The notes beneath the pieces were generated by a model. The model did no database searches, was not told where the DNA came from, and saw only the letters and a list, made by a program, of their open reading frames with translations. Source: an uncultured Alphaproteobacteria bacterium (GTDB lineage: Bacteria; Pseudomonadota; Alphaproteobacteria; UBA2966). From it: a DNA stretch of 64,000 nt. This document shows positions 9,919-17,116 of the stretch, one piece after another (the first letter of the stretch is position 1; every line of letters starts with the position of its first letter). The stretch lies in assembly GCA_958295725.1 (NCBI GenBank), contig OY282368.1, forward strand, positions 248,001 to 312,000. Direction: 5' to 3'. The position numbers were made by a program, and so were the translations under genes.

Positions 9919-9959
9919 TTCGACCGAAACCGCACCGCCGTTCCTTGCCGGTCGGCCGG

Positions 9960-9988
9960 TCACATGCGCGGGACCCATCCGCTATAAA
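9960..9988 (+). promoter_or_regulatory. Possible promoter of the F420 oxidoreductase operon
   Basis: TATAAA at 9983-9988, followed by TAT, stands out in very GC-rich sequence and sits about 48 bases before the first oxidoreductase start. The -35 position (around 9960-9965, TCACAT) is weak. A perfect 10-base palindrome GATCCGGATC lies just downstream at 10002-10011 and could be an operator half or chance. Confidence 0.3.
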
Positions 9989-10035
9989 TATGAACGCGAA
10001 CGATCCGGATCATTCACGGTTTGAGGAGCGGCGAC

Positions 10036-11052
10036 ATGGAATTCGGCTTCTACCTTCCGACACGGGGCCCTCTCGGCACGCCCGAGCACATGACGGCGCT
10101 GGCCGCCAGGGGCGAGGAGTTGGGATACGGTTACATCGCGGTGACCGATCACGTCGTCGTACCGCGCGGCGTGGACTCCAGATACCCCTATACCGACCGG
10201 GGCGACTGGCCCGCGGGACGGTTCGGGGATTTCTGCGACCAACTGACGGTTCTCGCCTATCTCGCCGGGCGGACCGGTTCGGCCCGCCTCCTGACCTCGG
10301 TCATGGTCGCGCCGCACCGGCCGCCGGTGCTGGCGGCGAAGATGCTGTCGACGATCGATGTCCTGTCTCACGGCCGTCTCACCGTCGGCGTCGGCGCCGG
10401 CTGGTGCAAGGAGGAGTTCGAGGCGATCGGAGCGCCTCCTCATGGCGAGCGCGGCAAGGTCACCGACGAGTACATCCGCGTGTTCAAGGAGCTCTGGGGC
10501 GCCGAAGACCCGGAATTCCATGGCGATTACGCGGACTTCGCCGACATCGTGTTCCTCCCGCGTCCCGTGCAGCGGCCGGGTCCGCCGGTCTGGGTCGGGG
10601 GCGAGAGCAAGCCCGCCCTGCGCCGCGTCGTCCGGCTCGGCGACGGCTGGCTTCCCATCGCGCACAATCCGAGCTTCCCTCTCGACACCCGCGAGCGATA
10701 CGAGGCGGCCCTCGAAGATTTGGCGCGTCTCGCCGAGGGGGAGGGACGGAGCATCGACGACATCGAGTGCGCTTTCTTCATCATGCGGTGGGGATCGGAA
10801 CCCGGCGATCCCCTGCCGCCGATGGGGACGGACGGTCCGGCGACCGACGGCAACCGCCGCCTGATGACGGGATCGGTGGAGCAGATGGCGGCGGACATCG
10901 CGACGCTGGAAGAGCTCGGCGTGAAGGCGCTCATGTTGAGTTTCGAGCGCCCCGGCCTTTCCGAAACCATGGACAGGATGGAGGCGTTCGCCCGCGACGT
11001 CATCCCGCTCGCGGCCAGGCCGGCGGACGGTCGAGCGGGCCGCGACGCGTAA
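10036..11052 (+). CDS. LLM-class (luciferase-like) F420-dependent oxidoreductase
   Basis: 338 residues. The ATG at 10036 is preceded at good spacing by GAGGAG (10023-10028); the TTG at 10021 is rejected. The fold is luciferase-like TIM barrel, with N-terminus MEFGFYLPTRGPLG, the DHVVVPRG region and GRLTVGVGAGWCKEEFEA, matching the TIGR03619-type F420-dependent family. Cofactor F420 is family knowledge, not provable from sequence alone. A paralogue follows 25 bases later with near-identical layout (same FHGDYADF and VGGES segments), indicating tandem duplication. Substrate unknown. Confidence 0.85.
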   Translation: MEFGFYLPTRGPLGTPEHMTALAARGEELGYGYIAVTDHVVVPRGVDSRYPYTDRGDWPAGRFGDFCDQLTVLAYLAGRTGSARLLTSVMVAPHRPPVLAAKMLSTIDVLSHGRLTVGVGAGWCKEEFEAIGAPPHGERGKVTDEYIRVFKELWGAEDPEFHGDYADFADIVFLPRPVQRPGPPVWVGGESKPALRRVVRLGDGWLPIAHNPSFPLDTRERYEAALEDLARLAEGEGRSIDDIECAFFIMRWGSEPGDPLPPMGTDGPATDGNRRLMTGSVEQMAADIATLEELGVKALMLSFERPGLSETMDRMEAFARDVIPLAARPADGRAGRDA

Positions 11053-11077
11053 CGGCGCGGCGACGAGGAAACGTTTC

Positions 11078-12067
11078 ATGGAAATAGGGTTTTACGTCCC
11101 CACGCGGGGACCGTTGAGCGCACCGGAGAACATGTCGGCCCTGGCCCGGAAGGGCGAGGCGCTCGGCTTCGATTTTCTGTCCATGACGGACCATCTGGTC
11201 GTGCCGCGAAGCCGGGTCTCGGACTATCCGTATACCAGGGACGGCGACTGGCTGCCCGGACGTTTCGGGGACTTCGTCGATCAGCTCACGGCGATGGCGT
11301 TCGTCGCCGCTCTGACCGACTCCATCGGTCTGCTGACGTCCGTGCTGGTGCTGCCGCACCGTTCGCCGGTCCCGACGGCGAAGGCGCTGGCGAGCATCGA
11401 CTACCTTTCCGGCGGCCGCCTCTCGGTGGGGTGCGGGGCGGGATGGATGAAGGAGGAGTTCGAGGCGCTGGGCGCCCCGCCCCATGCCGAGCGCGGCAGG
11501 GTCGCCGACGAATACATCGAGGTATTCAAGGAGCTCTGGACGAGCGATGACCCGGAGTTCCACGGCGACTACGCCGATTTCTCGGACATCACCTTCGAAC
11601 CGAAACCCGTCCGGAAACCGCGTCCGCCCATCCTGGTGGGCGGCGAGAGCCCGCCAGCCATGCGGCGCGCCGCGACGCTTGGCGACGGCTGGATCCCCAT
11701 GGCCCACAACGCCAGGGTTCCCCTCGACACGTTGGAACGACTGCGGGCGTACGTGGACAGGCTCCATCGGCTCGCGGAGGGCGCCGGGCGGGATCCCGCG
11801 TCGCTCCGGGTCACGTGGTTCACGCTGTGGTGGGGGACGGAACCGGGCGAACCGCTTCGGCCGGCGGAAGTCGACGCCTCGTTCCCCGGTGGAGACCGGC
11901 GCCTCCTGAGCGGCGGCGCCCGGCGGATGAAGGACGACATGGCGGCAATGGAGGGGATCGGCGTCGACTCCATCATCGTCAACTTCGAACGGGAAACCAT
12001 CGAGGGCACGCTCGAGGGGATGGAGGCGTACGCGGCGGAGTTCATCGGGTCCGGGACCGGCCCATGA
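11078..12067 (+). CDS. LLM-class F420-dependent oxidoreductase, tandem paralogue
   Basis: 329 residues, ATG at 11078 after a GACGAGGAA purine stretch. It aligns end to end with the preceding gene: IGFYVPTRGPLS, DHLVVPRS, GRLSVGCGAGWMKEEFEALGAPPH, EFHGDYADFSDI, VGGESPPAMRRA. Both copies keep the active-site surroundings, so both are probably functional with diverged substrates. Its stop overlaps the next start (ATGA at 12064-12067), so the Nudix gene is translationally coupled. Confidence 0.85.
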   Translation: MEIGFYVPTRGPLSAPENMSALARKGEALGFDFLSMTDHLVVPRSRVSDYPYTRDGDWLPGRFGDFVDQLTAMAFVAALTDSIGLLTSVLVLPHRSPVPTAKALASIDYLSGGRLSVGCGAGWMKEEFEALGAPPHAERGRVADEYIEVFKELWTSDDPEFHGDYADFSDITFEPKPVRKPRPPILVGGESPPAMRRAATLGDGWIPMAHNARVPLDTLERLRAYVDRLHRLAEGAGRDPASLRVTWFTLWWGTEPGEPLRPAEVDASFPGGDRRLLSGGARRMKDDMAAMEGIGVDSIIVNFERETIEGTLEGMEAYAAEFIGSGTGP

Positions 12068-12633
12068 CCAGCGGCCTCCGACCGTGGAAGTTGCTGGGAT
12101 CGAGAGAGATATTCGTCGTCCCTCGGCGGCTCTCGGTCTCCACCCACACGGTCGAGTTGCCCGACGGCCGGCGATACGAGCCCTACTACCGGGTCGATCT
12201 TGCCGATCAGGCCTGGGTGGCCGCGACGGCGGAGGACGGCCGGTTCATCTGCCAGCGGCAGTACAAGCACGGACCGGAGCGGATCGCGCTCACCCTTCCC
12301 GGCGGGATCGTGGATCCGGGAGAGGAACCGCTCGCCGCCGCCCGCCGGGAACTGCTCGAGGAGACGGGGTATGAATGTCGGGACTGGCGGCATCTCGGCG
12401 CCTTCTGCCGCAACAACAACCAGCGCTGCGGCGAGGAGCACTTCTTCCTGGCGTCGGGCGGCGTCTGGAAGCAGGAGCCCGACCCGTCGACGAACCTGGA
12501 AGAGATCAAGACCGTGCTCATGACCCGCGACGAGTTGGCGCGGGCCGCGGCGAATGGCGAAGTCCCCGTGCTCGGCCATCTCGCCGGCATCCTGATGGCC
12601 CTTCGGCGACCGGCGCCGGAAGCCGGGGAATAG
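12064..12633 (+). CDS. Nudix hydrolase
   Basis: 189 residues from the ATG at 12064, overlapping the previous stop by 4 bases. A complete Nudix box lies at residues 81-103: G81, E87, then REL-x-EE-x-G with R95, E96, E99, E100 and G102, so metal binding is intact. The family hydrolyses nucleoside diphosphates linked to another group, for example ADP-ribose. Coupling to two F420-type oxidoreductases suggests a housekeeping role for a cofactor or product of that pathway, but this is inference. The stop is 6 bases from the stop of a convergent gene. Confidence 0.85.
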   Translation: MTSGLRPWKLLGSREIFVVPRRLSVSTHTVELPDGRRYEPYYRVDLADQAWVAATAEDGRFICQRQYKHGPERIALTLPGGIVDPGEEPLAAARRELLEETGYECRDWRHLGAFCRNNNQRCGEEHFFLASGGVWKQEPDPSTNLEEIKTVLMTRDELARAAANGEVPVLGHLAGILMALRRPAPEAGE

Positions 12634-12639
12634 GCGCAA

Positions 12640-13062
12640 TCAGCCGAGATTTCCCCAGCCCGTCACGCGCTCGGCGCGGATAGCGATGACGGGAAGGCCC
12701 TCCAGCGCCATCCGCCGGTACTGGGGGTATCGGTCCCGCAGCATCGCCTGTGCGCGGTCGTGCTCCTCCCCGTTCTCCAGAATTTCCGCCGGCCCCCTCA
12801 CCATGACCCAGCCGAGGCAGCTCCAGTCCTCTTCGTAGCGGTCGACGACCAGCGCCACCGAGGGGTTTTCGAGGATGTTGCGGATGCGCTTCAGGGGCCG
12901 CGGCGCCTCTCTCTTCGGCTTCTCGTCGATCGTGACGTAGACGCCGCGCGCCCCGAGCGCGAAGCACACCGGCACCACGTGAGGCCGCCCGCCGGCGTCC
13001 GCCGTCGCCAGCCGTCCGACGCGCCGGCTGTCCAGAAACGTCCGCTGCCGCTCTCCGAACAT
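12640..13062 (-). CDS. PPOX-class flavin/F420-dependent oxidoreductase (pyridoxamine oxidase fold)
   Basis: 140 residues. The split-barrel pyridoxamine-phosphate-oxidase-like fold is seen in GRLATADAGGRPHVVPVCF, the KPKREAPRPLKRIRNILENP segment and ALVVDRYEEDWSCLGWVMVRG; the pattern matches the Rv0121-type F420 branch (TIGR03668). It converges on the Nudix gene and the two LLM oxidoreductases, so three F420-type proteins occur within 3 kb. The cofactor could also be FMN. Confidence 0.8.
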   Translation of the reverse strand: MFGERQRTFLDSRRVGRLATADAGGRPHVVPVCFALGARGVYVTIDEKPKREAPRPLKRIRNILENPSVALVVDRYEEDWSCLGWVMVRGPAEILENGEEHDRAQAMLRDRYPQYRRMALEGLPVIAIRAERVTGWGNLG

Positions 13063-13422
13063 TCGTGGAGGCTATCACGGCCCGGTCGCCGACTCCCTGC
13101 ACTCCCGGGCGCGTGCCGGACGCCGGCTCAAATCCATTCGCGAGGTTCTTCCGCCAGAACCTCTTCGTCGCCCCACGTGGAAAAATAAGACCGGCTCGTC
13201 GTGAAGAATCGCGACAACCTGCCGCTATCGTCCGGCACCAACTCCGCACGCGCCGCCGCGCACATCGTGTCTGCGTCTCCCTGGTATCCCGGAACTGAAG
13301 TTCGACACATAGAGACGCTTCTGTCGGGAGGCTGAATTTCTTGACGCCAGGCGAACTTGGTGACACAGATTTTCTCTCTGAGAATGAAACGTATTTCGGC
13401 GCCAGGACACTGGATTGGGCGC
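13063..13422. other. Divergent intergenic region (360 bases)
   Basis: No gene supported. It separates the PPOX gene (minus) from the dehydrogenase gene (plus) and should hold both promoters. TTGACG at 13341-13346 is a candidate -35 for the plus-strand gene, with only a weak AT-rich -10 near 13366. A degraded copy of the insertion-sequence-end repeat lies at about 13299-13317 (see repeat entry). Confidence 0.5.
13299..13317 (-). repeat. Weak match to the insertion-sequence-end repeat
   Basis: Read on the minus strand this contains CGTCTCTATGT followed by GAAC, preserving the order seen in the element end at 63191-63210 (CGTCTCATATGT then GAAC). Upstream GACAGAA is also shared. Similarity fades after that, so this is the least certain of the four copies. 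Confidence 0.35.
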
Positions 13423-14493
13423 ATGAAGCTCCTGGTTCTTCGTGGCGACGCCATCGGACCCGAAATCGTCGGTGCGGCGATCGAGGTTCTGAAGGCGGCC
13501 GACGGCGCATTCGGCCTCGGCCTCGAAATCGGGGAAGCCCCGGTCGGCCTCGACGCCCTGGAACGGCTCGGGACGACATTGCCGGACGAGACCCTTGCCC
13601 GCGTTCTGGCTAGCGACGGTATCGTCTTGGGACCGCAGCACAACATGGCCTATCCGCCGCCCGAAGAGGGCGGAACGAACGTTTCGGCGACGATCCGCAA
13701 GCGTCTCGATCTGTTCGCCAACGTCCGGCCGAGCCGCGGGCGTCCCGGTGTCCCGGCGCCGTCTCCCGGCATCGACGTGGTCGTCGTGCGGGAGAATACC
13801 GAGGGTTTCTACGCGGATCGCTCGATGGCCCGGGGCTCGGGCGAGTTCATGCCCACGGAGGACGTGGCGTTGGCGGTCCGCAAGATCACCCGCGAGGGTT
13901 CCCGCCGGATCGCCGAGGAGGCCTGCCGCATCGCGGCATCCCGTAGCGGCAGGCTTGCGGTCGTGCACAAGGCGAACGTCCTGGGCCTGACCGACGGGCT
14001 GTTCCGGGATACGGCGTTCTCCGTCGCTGAACGTCACGGCGGACTGGAGGTCGAGGAGCATCTCGTCGACGCCACGGCGGCCCGTCTGGTCCGCGAACCC
14101 GAGGCGTTCGACGTGATCGTGACGACCAACATGTTCGGAGACATCCTCTCCGATCTGGCCGCCGAACTGTCGGGCGGACTGGGGCTGGGGCCTTCGATCA
14201 ACGCCGGACGCGAGCACGCCGTCGCCCAGGCGGCCCACGGTGCGGCGCCGGATATCGCCGGACGGGACGTCGCCAACCCGACGGCCATGATCCTCTCGGT
14301 CGCCATGCTGCTGGACTGGTTGGGACCGAGGTGCGACCGGGACGATCTGAGGCGAGCGGCCGCCGATATGAACCGCGCGGTCGACGCGCAACTCGCCGAC
14401 CCGGAAGGCCGGACCGCCGATCTGGGCGGCCCGTTGGGAACCGCGGCTTTCGGCGCCGCCGTCGCGGCGCGGATCCCGGCCGGAACGGCGTGA
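13423..14493 (+). CDS. Isocitrate/isopropylmalate dehydrogenase family protein
   Basis: 356 residues from the ATG at 13423 (MKLLVLRGDAIGPE); upstream GTG starts add a non-homologous leader. Family markers are present: the early GD.IGPE loop, VVVRENTEGFY, the substrate lysine region VVHKANVLG, and the metal-binding NMFGDILSDLAAEL. These enzymes perform NAD-dependent oxidative decarboxylation of beta-hydroxyacids (isopropylmalate, isocitrate, homoisocitrate, tartrate). The substrate-deciding loop does not match LeuB or Icd closely enough to name one. Neighbours (TPP enzyme, SDR, aconitase) suggest a side pathway of tricarboxylate-like acids. Confidence 0.82.
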   Translation: MKLLVLRGDAIGPEIVGAAIEVLKAADGAFGLGLEIGEAPVGLDALERLGTTLPDETLARVLASDGIVLGPQHNMAYPPPEEGGTNVSATIRKRLDLFANVRPSRGRPGVPAPSPGIDVVVVRENTEGFYADRSMARGSGEFMPTEDVALAVRKITREGSRRIAEEACRIAASRSGRLAVVHKANVLGLTDGLFRDTAFSVAERHGGLEVEEHLVDATAARLVREPEAFDVIVTTNMFGDILSDLAAELSGGLGLGPSINAGREHAVAQAAHGAAPDIAGRDVANPTAMILSVAMLLDWLGPRCDRDDLRRAAADMNRAVDAQLADPEGRTADLGGPLGTAAFGAAVAARIPAGTA

Positions 14494-14503
14494 GCTCTCT
14501 CGC

Positions 14504-16135
14504 TCAGCGCCGGACGACCGGCGCCGGGTTCCCTTCGATCGTCACGTTGACGCAGGCGGGCTTGCCGCTGGCGCGGGCACGGGCCAACGCCGCCGACAGT
14601 TCCGTCGGTCGGGTCACGAGCTCTCCGTGCGCGCCAAGCGCTTCCGCGACAAGGTCGTACCGCGTCGGCAGCAGCCCGCAGCCGTGCGCCCGGTTCTCGC
14701 CATAGTCGCGGATCTGGATCTGATGCTCGGCGTTCCATCGGGCATCGTTGCCGACGACGACGATCAGCGGGAGACCGTAGCGGACCGCGGTGTCGAGCTC
14801 GGCGAGGTGGTACCCGAAGGCACCGTCCCCCGAGATGGCGACGACCGGCGCCTCCCTCTCGACCGCGCAGGCCGCGAGGCCGAAGGGGATGGCGGAGCCG
14901 ATCGATCCCGCGACGCCGTTGATGATGCGCCGTTCCGAATCGAGCATACCTTGCGACCACTGACCGATCTCGCCACCGTCGCAAACGAGCACGGCATCGG
15001 AGTGCTCCGCCATGAACTCCCGGACGCCGCGACAAAGATCGAGCGCGTGGAGCGCCCCATCGCCGGCGGCGGTCGCGGTTTCCCATTCGGGAGGACGATA
15101 GCCCACGGCGGCGCGCGCCTCGGCGAGCCATGCACCGTCGCCATGCGCCGAACCGGACGCCGCGAGCGCAGCGGCCGACGCCAGGGGGGACGCAACGCCG
15201 CTCAGGATCAGGCGCTCGCCCTTGTCCCGCGCCACGCGGCGAATCGTTTCGGCATCGGGGTCGAACGCGATGAACTCGCAGGCCGGATCGAAGGCGGGCG
15301 CCTCGCCGAACCGGAGGGTGAAATCGAGAGGCTTCCCGAGCAGCACCAGAAGATCGGTCCGCCGGAATACCTCCGCGACCGCGCCGAGCGCCGGATCGTT
15401 GAGCCCGCGGGGGCTCTCCATGCCGATCACGGGAACGTTCAGGGCGTCCTCCAACTTCCGCGCCGCGGCTCGGCCCGGCGCGGAGCAAAGTGTCGGACCG
15501 CCGACGATCAGGGGGCGTTCCGCTGCGACGATGGCGGAGAGCGCTGCGGACGCCGCCGCCTTGCCCAACGGAGGGACCACGGGATCGAAGGCGGACGCTT
15601 CCGGCCACAGGGCTGGATCGTCCGCCAGTTCCGCCTCGAGGAGGTCGGACGGCAGACTGAGGTGGATGGGACCCGGGCGCCCCGACGCGGCGGTGCGGGC
15701 GGCGCGCGCGAGATCGTGACCCAGATCTACCGCGCGCTCGACCGTCCAGGACTCCTTGGCGACGGTCGCGGCCATCGCCGCCTGCGGCAGCTCCTGGAAT
15801 CCGCCCCGGCCGATCTCATGGGTACCCGCGTGTCCGGACAGCAGGAGCATGGGGGTCTCCGAGGCCAGGGGCGTACAGAGCGCCGCGGCCGCGTTGGTAT
15901 GACCCGGGCCGCCCGTGACGAGGGCGACCCCGACCCGGCCGGTCAGGCGGGCCCAGGCGCTCGCCATGAACACCGCCGCCGCCTCCTGGCGGACGTGCAG
16001 GAGCTCCAGCATCGTGTCGACCGCGGCGTCGTAGATCGACATGATATGGTTCCCCGACAGTGAGAAGATCGCGCGCATGCCCGCCTTGTCGAGTGTCCGG
16101 GCCACGATGTCGGCTCCACGCAGGGTCTTCGTCAT
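14504..16135 (-). CDS. Thiamine pyrophosphate enzyme, acetolactate synthase-like
   Basis: 543 residues, ATG complement at 16135-16133. All three domains of the ThDP family are present: the N-terminal PYR domain with the catalytic glutamate E51 (HVRQEAAAVFM), the central domain, and the C-terminal PP domain with GDG at 436-438 followed by the metal-binding Asn (VVGNDARWN). Overall it is nearest to acetolactate synthase / 2-hydroxyacyl-CoA lyase-like enzymes. No regulatory small subunit adjoins, so a biosynthetic IlvB role is unlikely. It converges on the dehydrogenase gene and diverges from the SDR gene. Confidence 0.82.
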   Translation of the reverse strand: MTKTLRGADIVARTLDKAGMRAIFSLSGNHIMSIYDAAVDTMLELLHVRQEAAAVFMASAWARLTGRVGVALVTGGPGHTNAAAALCTPLASETPMLLLSGHAGTHEIGRGGFQELPQAAMAATVAKESWTVERAVDLGHDLARAARTAASGRPGPIHLSLPSDLLEAELADDPALWPEASAFDPVVPPLGKAAASAALSAIVAAERPLIVGGPTLCSAPGRAAARKLEDALNVPVIGMESPRGLNDPALGAVAEVFRRTDLLVLLGKPLDFTLRFGEAPAFDPACEFIAFDPDAETIRRVARDKGERLILSGVASPLASAAALAASGSAHGDGAWLAEARAAVGYRPPEWETATAAGDGALHALDLCRGVREFMAEHSDAVLVCDGGEIGQWSQGMLDSERRIINGVAGSIGSAIPFGLAACAVEREAPVVAISGDGAFGYHLAELDTAVRYGLPLIVVVGNDARWNAEHQIQIRDYGENRAHGCGLLPTRYDLVAEALGAHGELVTRPTELSAALARARASGKPACVNVTIEGNPAPVVRR

Positions 16136-16276
16136 GATCGCTCCATCGGTCGCACGGACGCGGCCCGGGCGCGCCAAGCCAAGCCGATCCTCCACCCTTA
16201 TACCCACCCTCGATCCATTCATGCCATCCTTCGGCCGGCGACGGGTCGCTCGGCAAGAGGTAGAGAGGACGTCGAT

Positions 16277-17041
16277 ATGACGAAACTGGCAGGCAAGGTG
16301 GCCCTCGTCAGCGGGGCCTCGCGCGGCATCGGCAAGGCTATCGCGCTCAAACTGGCGGAGGAGGGTGCGTCGCTCTACCTGGTGGCGGACGAGACGGAGA
16401 CCGAGTTGCGGACGGCTTGCTCCGAATGCGGCGAGCGGCATGACGCCGTGGATGCGCGTTACGGCATCATGGAGCTCTCCGAGGTGGACGCCGGCGTGCG
16501 CATGGTGGCGGCCTGCCTCGAGGAGTTCGGGCGCCTCGACGTGCTCGTCAACAACGCCGGCGTGCGCCGACGCGGACGTTTCGGCGAGTTCACTCAGGAC
16601 GACTACGAGTTCGTCCAGGCGGTCAACATCCGGACACCTTTCTTCGCCAGCCAAGCGGCGCTGCCGGCCATGCGCGAACAGGGTGGCGGGCGCATCATCA
16701 ACATCACCAGCCAGATGGGATCGGTGGCCTTCGACGACCTCGCCCTCTACGGCATGAGCAAGGCGGCACTCATCTACCTGACGCGGGCGATCTCCTTCGA
16801 CTGGGCACGGGACGGCATTCGGGCGAACTGCGTCAGCCCGGGTCCCATCGCCACCCAATACAACATCGACCGCCTCGCGAACGACCGGGCCATGTGGGAC
16901 AAGCTCGAACGCGGCACGACGGTCGGCCGCCTCGGCGCGCCCCATGAGGTGGCCGAGGCGGTCTGTTTCCTGGCGACGTGCGAGACCGACTTCATCCAGG
17001 GGCACGATCTTGTCGTCGACGGCGGCTGGACCAGCCATTGA
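16277..17041 (+). CDS. SDR-family oxidoreductase
   Basis: 254 residues, preceded by GAGAGGA at good spacing. Classical short-chain dehydrogenase: cofactor loop SGASRGIG at 12-19, NNAG at 92-95, catalytic S145, Y158 and K162 (YGMSK). Ends in the usual FIQGHDLVVDGGW. Substrate unknown. It shares an intergenic region of about 140 bases with the divergent TPP enzyme and precedes aconitase. Confidence 0.85.
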   Translation: MTKLAGKVALVSGASRGIGKAIALKLAEEGASLYLVADETETELRTACSECGERHDAVDARYGIMELSEVDAGVRMVAACLEEFGRLDVLVNNAGVRRRGRFGEFTQDDYEFVQAVNIRTPFFASQAALPAMREQGGGRIINITSQMGSVAFDDLALYGMSKAALIYLTRAISFDWARDGIRANCVSPGPIATQYNIDRLANDRAMWDKLERGTTVGRLGAPHEVAEAVCFLATCETDFIQGHDLVVDGGWTSH

Positions 17042-17116
17042 CGCTTGGAGACGTTTCGCGCTCGCCTACGGTTCGTGCGCGTGGACCGTCCGCCGACATC
17101 GCGAGAAGAGGTGGAA

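Noticed and set aside
12207-12590. Minus-strand frame of 127 codons inside the Nudix gene
   Set aside because: Ser/Arg/Pro-rich antisense translation without domain or ribosome site.
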